A stretch of 64,000 nt of DNA from Lonicera japonica (lineage: Eukaryota > Streptophyta > Magnoliopsida > Dipsacales > Caprifoliaceae), in contig CM038471.1 in NCBI GenBank assembly GCA_021464415.1, forward strand, positions 33,887,234 to 33,951,233. The letters are read 5' to 3'. Positions within the stretch are counted from its first letter, which is position 1. The number at the start of each line of letters is the position of its first letter. The notes below the pieces were generated by a model. That model saw only the letters and a program-made list of their open reading frames with translations. It was not told the DNA's origin and searched no databases. The translations under genes were made by a program, and so were the position numbers. This document shows positions 57,901 to 64,000 of the stretch, in pieces.

Positions 57901-60900
57901 ATAATCATGGGTATCGGGGCCCCACCCCCACTAATCCCATGAGGCCCTGGTTGCTCGACCGGGAGACACCCCCAGTGGCCCAAGAAATGTTTCACGCAGC
58001 AGGGAATCGAACCTGAGACCATGTGCCTACCCACACAGTCCCAAGTTCTGTTCAATATTTTTGTTTAAAGTTACATATGCATTTGTGTTGCCTGTATTCA
58101 TAATCGTATACAACAAAATCTTGAAATAGGCGAAAATACATTTCACCCCAAACCAAGTAGGACCTAAGAGAAAAGATTCAATTACAATAACCCACCTCTT
58201 GGTCAAGGCATTCAAATTTCCACACGCTCTCACCCTCGTCGTTTATTTCATTCCACCACCTTAAACCAACTAAGATACGGCCGCTCACATTTTTGACTAC
58301 CCAAAAATCAAGCGCAGCTAGAAGAACGGTTACCACAAAAATGATGACGAAACTGTCAAAGAATAGAGCTGAAAGTATGTAAAACGCCAAAGCTGAAGCC
58401 TGTCGAATAGAAGGAACACAATTTTATATATGGAAGTAAGAAGCCAAAACTTGTAAAGAACAGTTAAATATACTCGACCTTGAAGAGAACATGAAAGAAA
58501 CATATGTTTGGGTGGGCATAGTTCTCTCCTGCAGGCTGAGCACAGAAAGCAATAAATTAAAGATAAGCTGTAGATTAGTCAGAGTAAAAAAAACAATTCC
58601 TTATATTTTTTTTTTGTGTGGGTGGGTGGGGGAAACAGACTGACAGAGAGATTTCTATTTCCTAATATAGATTGCAAAGAATTCAAGAATAGGACTTTCA
58701 AGAAAAATATGATACAAAATACAAACTCGAGATAGGGGATCTGAGTTGGAGAGAACTCATCGTGATCATGTGCATAGAAATATAAATATACAAAATAATT
58801 AATTATGTACCCACAAATATATAATTATATACACAATACGCCAATATTCTTTAGGACTTTAGGTAGTTTAATTGCTAATTTCATTGACAAATGGTATTTT
58901 TATGTTTTTATTATGCTTTTATAAATAAGTATGATAACGGCATATCCTTAACGTATCCAAATCCTACACTTTCTACAAAATTCCAGTCAGCACGCTCATA
59001 TCATATCAGGCATTTGAATCCATGCTTAAGTGCGGACCATATATTAGCATCTTGGTTTAAGGTTTGCAAGCATAAATAAACAGACTGATATTCAATGTTG
59101 TGAGTGTGAAATTGTGAAGTGGGTCTGGGTGATGCTTCAGTTTTATAAAGGAAACTGGAAAACAAATTGTTCTATATTGAATTTGTTCTCTATTTATGAT
59201 GTGTCTTTTAACACTAGGCTCAATAATTTTTCAGAATTTTCACCAAGTAACTAACTGCTATGATTTTTTTTTCTACATACGCTAAGAACTCATCGCACAC
59301 TCAATGCTTGTGCAATATTATAAACAGTAATTCTTAAACACAGGTATGTTGTAAATTGTAATACCTTTATAAATCATGTAATGGAATTTGGTTGAGAGGC
59401 CAAGGTGCATGAGTTCATAGCAAAAGTTTTGGGTTCAATCCCACTATAAGTGGTGATTATTTTTATGAATCAACAATGGGTAACTTGGTAATTTCAGGTG
59501 TGCACCAAAAGTATAACGCCATCCCCTTATCGTGCTTAATATAACAGATAGATATATATGTGTGCGCGTGTGCGCGTGTAAACATGTGTTGGACATTTCC
59601 AAATACTTTCCTTTATCCTCTAGCCACTCAGAAAACCACTTCACTATAGAAATGACACCCTTTTAACCAATGAATTATTCCCAAACCCAAACACCCTTGT
59701 AATTGGTTCCAGAGACAAACCTAGTACATAGCAGCTTAGCACGACTAATTGACGCCCAGCATGGGGAAAGCCACGTGAGCCAACCCACTCGCCTATCACC
59801 CATTTAAGGAATGATTGTCAATCTATCAATTATCAGTGTGACTGCACAAGCCATTGATGACCCCATTGGCTTACACTCGCATTAATTGTGATTAAACCAC
59901 AGACGTCTCACCTATAAGTACCAGCCTTAACTTGGCATTAGTACAATATTACCAACCCCCTAAGCTTCATTCTGCCTAAACTAACTAACTAACTAACTAA
60001 CTAAGCTAAGAAAGAAGAAGATGCTAATGATGACAAGAAGAGGGTAACTCTAAAGGTCTAATGCAATAGCCATCGATGTAAGGGACCTTACTGACAATTT
60101 CACATAAAAAATCAACTTAATATCATGTAAGCAGCCCCAAACAAATCAATAGTAGAACGACCACAAGCTTTTAACCATTTAGCATGAACAACCAAATTGA
60201 TTACAGAAATACTTCACAATGGAAAACTTCAGCATACACTTTCCAAAACCATGACATGTCTAATCCCTAGTGAGGAATAAAAATACTCAAAAGCTGCACA
60301 ATCATCACTAACTTTTATCACATTTTGCCATATCTTTTTATGAAAGAACCATTAATTTACATTTTCCAATTTGACTGCAAAAGGTTGATATTCAAAATGT
60401 TCAGAAAAGAAAAATTTAAATGAAGAGCATACAAGCTAACTACGAAATTATCTTGTTCATCATAATAACACTTCTTGATCAAACTGCTGAAGTCCTTACC
60501 GAATTTTTGTATTTTTACCTTTTCTTAAGGTGAACGTTTAATGTTGTATACCATGCAAGTTTTCTATTGACTTTTGAACATTTAAGCAGCACAAGGGCAC
60601 ACAAAAGTGTTCAAGGCTATTGGAATGATTGGAGGAAGATTTGAAAAAATAAATGAACACCGAGAAACTTAGCATAAACAAACCATCTAAGAACTTTCAT
60701 AAACAAGGAAATTATATTCTTCATCTAATTATGGCTTTCTTCGAATAGCTCTTACCAAATAATGCATTGCTAATTTTACTTATTACCAAATTTCAGGCTT
60801 GTAATATGCAAAGAAGCTCATTCAAAACCCTAATTACTGGTTACTCACATACCATGAATTCATTCTCAATATCCATCAACAACCAACTAAAATACAATTT

Positions 60901-61167
60901 CACACTCAGATCTATAGTGTTACCAAATTGTAATCGTGAGTATGTAGAATCCAATCCAAATACCTAGTTAATGCCATTCAAAAGGAAATCTACTAACAAA
61001 TAATTATTGACAAAACTGTGTAAATAACTAAATATTGAACAAACACAATGACTTTTAACACAACGTGCCCTAATCAGTTCAATACTTGTATATATGCATA
61101 AATATATATAGAGAGATATTTACGAAGAGAGAGTAGAGATGAAGAAACTTACAGGTCCTAGATCCAT
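53865..61167 (-). CDS. ECH: ECHIDNA/TVP23 family trans-Golgi membrane protein, six exons
   Basis: ECHIDNA is a small multi-pass trans-Golgi protein needed for secretory-vesicle traffic and cell elongation. Exons (minus): 61167-61153, 58528-58479 (or from 58523), 58399-58196, 57772-57713, 57182-57056 and 53953-53865. The protein reads MDLGP, then NYAHPNICFFHVLFK, ALAFYILSALFFDSFVIIF (membrane span), VTVLLAALDFW, the conserved VKNVSGRILVGLRWWNEIND, SLARMNKKDSWLFWWTLYL, ILLAIFSLVRFQADYLLVVG (span) and ANIIGFTKCRKDAKKQIQAF, ending SSAFSVV. That is about 180 residues against about 186 usual, with four hydrophobic segments. Exons 3-6 join in phase. Exon 1 to exon 2 does not join at the best acceptor (see findings); using the third AG (before AAC at 58523) restores the frame. 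Intron 5 holds a 1.5-kb fold-back and intron 3 a SINE. Confidence 0.93.
54039..54558. mobile_element. MITE in ECHIDNA intron 5, family shared with 39223
   Basis: The left end runs TATATAACTACCGGTCTCCT, then ATGCGTACAGTCTGTACGCG and GACCGGACTTTTAGC. The inverted right end runs TATATAGTCCGTCTTTGG, then TATGCATG and CCGGGGTTTTAGCAACAG. Internal text (TGCATCTCCAA...TAGCGACGAAAA) parallels the smaller member at 39223. About 520 bp, no transposase. Confidence 0.6.
54640..56155. mobile_element. 1.5-kb fold-back element
   Basis: The left arm (54640 to about 55175) and right arm (about 55555 to 56155) are inverted copies. Shared landmarks are CGATACGAGAATCGC-like text, TTTTTCAAAATGTA, ATTATATGCAATAAACATTA, TTTAAAGCC.TAATATTTTA, GACCCATTTTTAAGTT and ACAAA.GACCCCTC. 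The spacer is about 380 bp. Several 'GATACGTATC' and 'GTATCCATGCTTC' phrases link it to a dispersed repeat family seen elsewhere in the window. It lies wholly in ECHIDNA intron 5. Confidence 0.8.
56403..56475 (+). repeat. tRNA-like (SINE head) sequence
   Basis: TAGCTCAATGGTAAGTGCAC resembles a polymerase III A box and GGTTCAAAACC, 36 bases on, a B box. The spacing is tRNA-like but stems do not close well, so this is probably a SINE head or tRNA pseudogene rather than a functional tRNA. It is in ECHIDNA intron 5. Confidence 0.45.
57892..58045 (-). mobile_element. tRNA-derived SINE with perfect target duplication
   Basis: Read on the minus strand it starts CTTGGGACTGTGTGGGTAGG (A-box-like), then has GGTTCGATTCC (B box) and ends in an A-rich tail (T-run on plus). 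The 17-mer TTCTGTTCAATATTTTT flanks it at 57875-57891 and 58046-58062. About 154 bp. The structure and preserved duplication show a fairly young SINE, resembling the plant Au family. It lies in ECHIDNA intron 3. Confidence 0.88.
59386..59450 (+). repeat. Second tRNA-like (SINE head) sequence
   Basis: GTTGAGAGGCCAAGGTGCAT (A-box-like) is followed by GGGTTCAATCCC (B box) at about the spacing seen in tRNA-derived SINEs. No clear A-tail or target duplication was found nearby. It is in ECHIDNA intron 1. Confidence 0.45.
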
Positions 61168-63931
61168 AATAAGATACAGATTTTAGCAGATATCTAGCGC
61201 CGAAATCTCTGATTTGTTTACCGTCTTTTGCTCAAAGAAATATTTCAAATGAACTGAATTAACGTTTTTTGCACCTTCGAGACGAAGTTAGGCGATTTTA
61301 ATTTTATTTTGGACTTGCAAAATAATGATATTCTTACTGCCTTCATTTACTGTATAATTATACCAAATATATTACTAAGTTATAAATGTAAGGGTTGCTT
61401 TTATTTTTAAGTTTTGAATGTTAAATATTGAATTATGAATATTTAATGTTGAATGAAATTTTTAAAATTTTTATTTAATTTTAATTAACTTTAAATACTA
61501 AATTTGTGCTACGTCACAATTTTACTTTTATTAATGTTTTATAAATTAATATTTAATAACTCAAAAGAATATAGATATCAATAAAATAAAATTTTATTAA
61601 AATTAAATTAAGCATTCGACGTGTGAATTATCTCTTAATACTAATGCTGAATTAAGTATTAAAAGGTAAGAAAATAAATACCAATTATAACTCTTAATGT
61701 TAAATAGACTTTCATTTAACATTAAGAAATAAAAACAAACACTGCCATACGCTCAATTTGAAATCCGGTAAATAAACAGATAAGTATATCATCCATTTTG
61801 TTTTTCATTAATACGCTCAATATTGTTCCAAGTACCAAATAGGGGGAATATTATCATCTCGTGATATCTAACACTTTTTTCGTACTTTTCTCAAATTTGA
61901 ATAAAATTTTGAACAAAAATTCATATTTGGGAGGTAATTTTCATTGGTGAACTCCATGTTCCTCGCCTTTGGGAAAAGAATTTGGGGAAAGATCTCTCTG
62001 ATCATGATTTTTCTTATGGGAATAAGTTTGAAGGTGTAAAAGTTATTCAAAATAAAACCTTAACAAACAAATTTTAGAAGAATATTAAGAGATTTCTATC
62101 TGTTTTCTTAAATACGGAGAGATTTATAAGGATTATTTAAAGATAGAGAAAAAATGTGAGAATGTTGAAATGAGTTTTTGTAGAATTTCGACCCAAATTT
62201 AAGTTTAGGGAGAAATATAGAAGAGGGTTAGATTTGTCCTGACTTTGGTCATGTATTCTGGTCTTTCACCAAATAGTTAAATAGTGATATTATCACTTGG
62301 GTAATTGTTCAATTCTTTTTATTAAACTCTAGATTGATCTACCACTTATCTTCTATATCCATATATAAGTGGTAATTTGTGCAAAAAGCATTATTCATGT
62401 TAAAATTTAGAGCACATTCAAGCGATACGTGTGTAATATTATAATTAATATTATGTATATTTTATATTATATATACATTTTAAAACACTTTAATAAAATA
62501 TGATTGTAATTGGTCAAGTAGTAAAGGTATATTTCCTTCTATTTTCTTTATTACTTGATCAAACACAATCTTTTGCCCTCAATAAATTATAAAATTCTAT
62601 ATAGTATCAAAAACTACTCCTTATTATATATAGATAAAGACAAATGCATAAGTTCTCCGATCTTGAACTCGCATCTCTTTAATTTGGTATAATCTTGAAA
62701 ATGCATAGAGTGTAGTCATGAGCTCTGACATAATTAAATGCAAATACATTAATTTTATAATTTTTTATCTCTTATACATATTAAGATTCTAAAACTGTAG
62801 TCTCTTATTATATGAATTTAAGGCGAATTTAAGGCGAATGCATTATTTTTTTCTAAAATGACATGAAAATAATTTAGATATTGACACGAAATAAATATAC
62901 AATATGACACAAGACACGTTAACAGATCAAATCCTAAAAACACATCAAATCCTAAAAAATTAGGATATGGATACGCTGAGAGTGCCAATAAATTTATTTC
63001 TATTTATATATAAATTACAATTTTTATGAAAAGTACATATATAACACATAAGAAATGTAATTCTGTACTCAAATAATGAATGACTAGATATACGAATACT
63101 ATATAAATTATTAAGATTTTTATTCTATTTTCCCATAATCTTTCGTCACTAATATTTTACTTTTAATTGTTATAAGCCTTCTTTTTGATTTTTCACTTAA
63201 TTAAATATATTTTGAAAAATAAAATAACCTTGTATTGCAATATAATAAAAATAAAGAAAACTTATTTGAGAGTGTCCAAGAAGTATCAAACACATGCATA
63301 GATAACATTTATATATTAAATTATGGACACGTGAAAAATAGGTATCAGACATGTGTCCGACGAGTGTCGATAAAGTGTTAGTGTCTAACACGAGTATAAC
63401 ACATCAACCTCTTAAGAGTGTCTATGCTTCTTTTTAAAATGAACAATTTCAAGCATTGTTGGAACATTTTACTTTTTATTATAATTTTTCCGTTTCAAAT
63501 TATTTGTGCATGTGCATAAAGTTTTCAGAGGTGATAAATGCATCGTGAAACATATGTCGTGAGTTTAAGTTTCACAAGATACAAATGTTTACGCACAATC
63601 AATGTCTTGTAAACCATTCATCACTAGGTAAAAGATTTGTTTTGGACCAAGTTGCGCAAGTTAGCCCAAATACTCTTTGGAAAAAGGAACCCAAAAGAAA
63701 AAGAAAAAAAATATTGAAAAGGAAAAGACTCAAAACATGAGATTGGAGAGGTGTGGATATAACCGAAGGCATGGGGTTGGGTGGGGTCATTGTCTTATCC
63801 CTAACTGTAAGAATGAGAGATAACCAAAGAAAAGAAGAACAAGAAGAAGAGATGATGCCCAATACCACAATCCTTCAAATTTCAGCCCCAACAAAACTTC
63901 TACTCATTACAGTTCCAAAGGGGGTAGTACC
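61168..63931. other. ECHIDNA upstream region and intergenic DNA
   Basis: 61168 to about 61290 is the probable ECHIDNA 5' UTR. Further right the DNA is very A+T-rich. About 62865-63435 contains degenerate 'GTGTCCGACGAGTGTC' and 'GAGTGTCTATGCTTC' text belonging to the dispersed repeat family also seen at 37055-37250 and 54640-56155. The last few hundred bases are probably the promoter and leader of the gene starting at 63932. Confidence 0.5.
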
Positions 63932-64000
63932 ATGGCAAGCTTGGCAGTAGCCCAACACCATAAACTCCCTTCTTTCTCTCTCCCCCCTTCTTCCTTCTCC
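63932..64000 (+). CDS. 5' end of a gene cut by the window edge, possible plastid protein
   Basis: ATGGCAAGC at 63932, in the context TACCATGGC (a good plant start context), opens a frame reading MASLAVAQHHKLPSFSLPPS and on to the window end. A Met-Ala start followed by a Ser/Pro/Leu-rich, acid-free stretch is typical of a chloroplast transit peptide. Only 23 codons are visible, so the product cannot be identified. Confidence 0.45.
   Translation, partial: MASLAVAQHHKLPSFSLPPSSFS

Noticed and set aside
58178..58195. Extension of ECHIDNA exon 3 past GAG
   Set aside because: The frame continues only into the intron; GAG|GTGGGT is the donor that matches the family alignment.

Overview
This is a dicot-type nuclear plant window: A+T-rich, with intron-split genes on canonical GT-AG borders, an intronless DYW-class PPR gene, an organellar alkaline/neutral invertase, an AP-3 mu adaptin, an ECHIDNA/TVP23 gene, a type I MADS-box relic, and many plant transposon families. 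I cannot name the species. There are no rRNA genes, tRNA genes, operons or CRISPR arrays.

Layout. 0.6-3.4 kb holds decayed retroelements (an RNase H-bearing LINE tail and a Ty1/copia pol relic, both minus strand). 8.4-10.5 kb carries a hAT transposase-like ORF that lacks its zinc finger. 11.4-13.8 kb is a DYW-type PPR protein (plus). 13.8-20.3 kb is mostly non-coding, with one orphan exon-like segment. 20.3-28.4 kb is a six-exon organellar neutral invertase (minus, 655 aa) whose intron 2 contains a complete young LTR retrotransposon (22487-26934, flanked by CCATA). 32.1-41.8 kb is the eight-exon AP-3 mu gene (minus, 415 aa) whose intron 6 contains an intact RTE-clade LINE (33724-36805, 16-bp target duplication). 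42-47 kb is repeat-rich intergenic DNA. 47.3-49.2 kb is a type I MADS-box pseudogene split by a MITE just after its start. 53.9-61.2 kb is ECHIDNA (minus, about 180 aa) with introns full of MITEs, a SINE and a 1.5-kb fold-back. At the right edge a new plus-strand reading frame begins at 63932.

The host genes do not form a pathway by proximity. The invertase splits sucrose inside an organelle. AP-3 mu selects cargo for the vacuole. ECHIDNA acts in trans-Golgi secretion. The PPR protein should edit organellar RNA. The invertase and AP-3 mu genes lie close together in Arabidopsis too (recalled as At1g56560 and At1g56590), so this pair is probably conserved microsynteny.

I found no convincing new multi-gene system. 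The most unusual items are: (1) the LTR element, whose 701-codon ORF is not gag but a degenerate protease joined to a vestigial reverse transcriptase whose catalytic box is destroyed; (2) a MADS-box gene cut by a MITE that now supplies a substitute ATG; (3) a GC-AG intron implied by the AP-3 mu reading frame; (4) a phase problem at the first ECHIDNA splice junction; and (5) a long fold-back in ECHIDNA intron 5.
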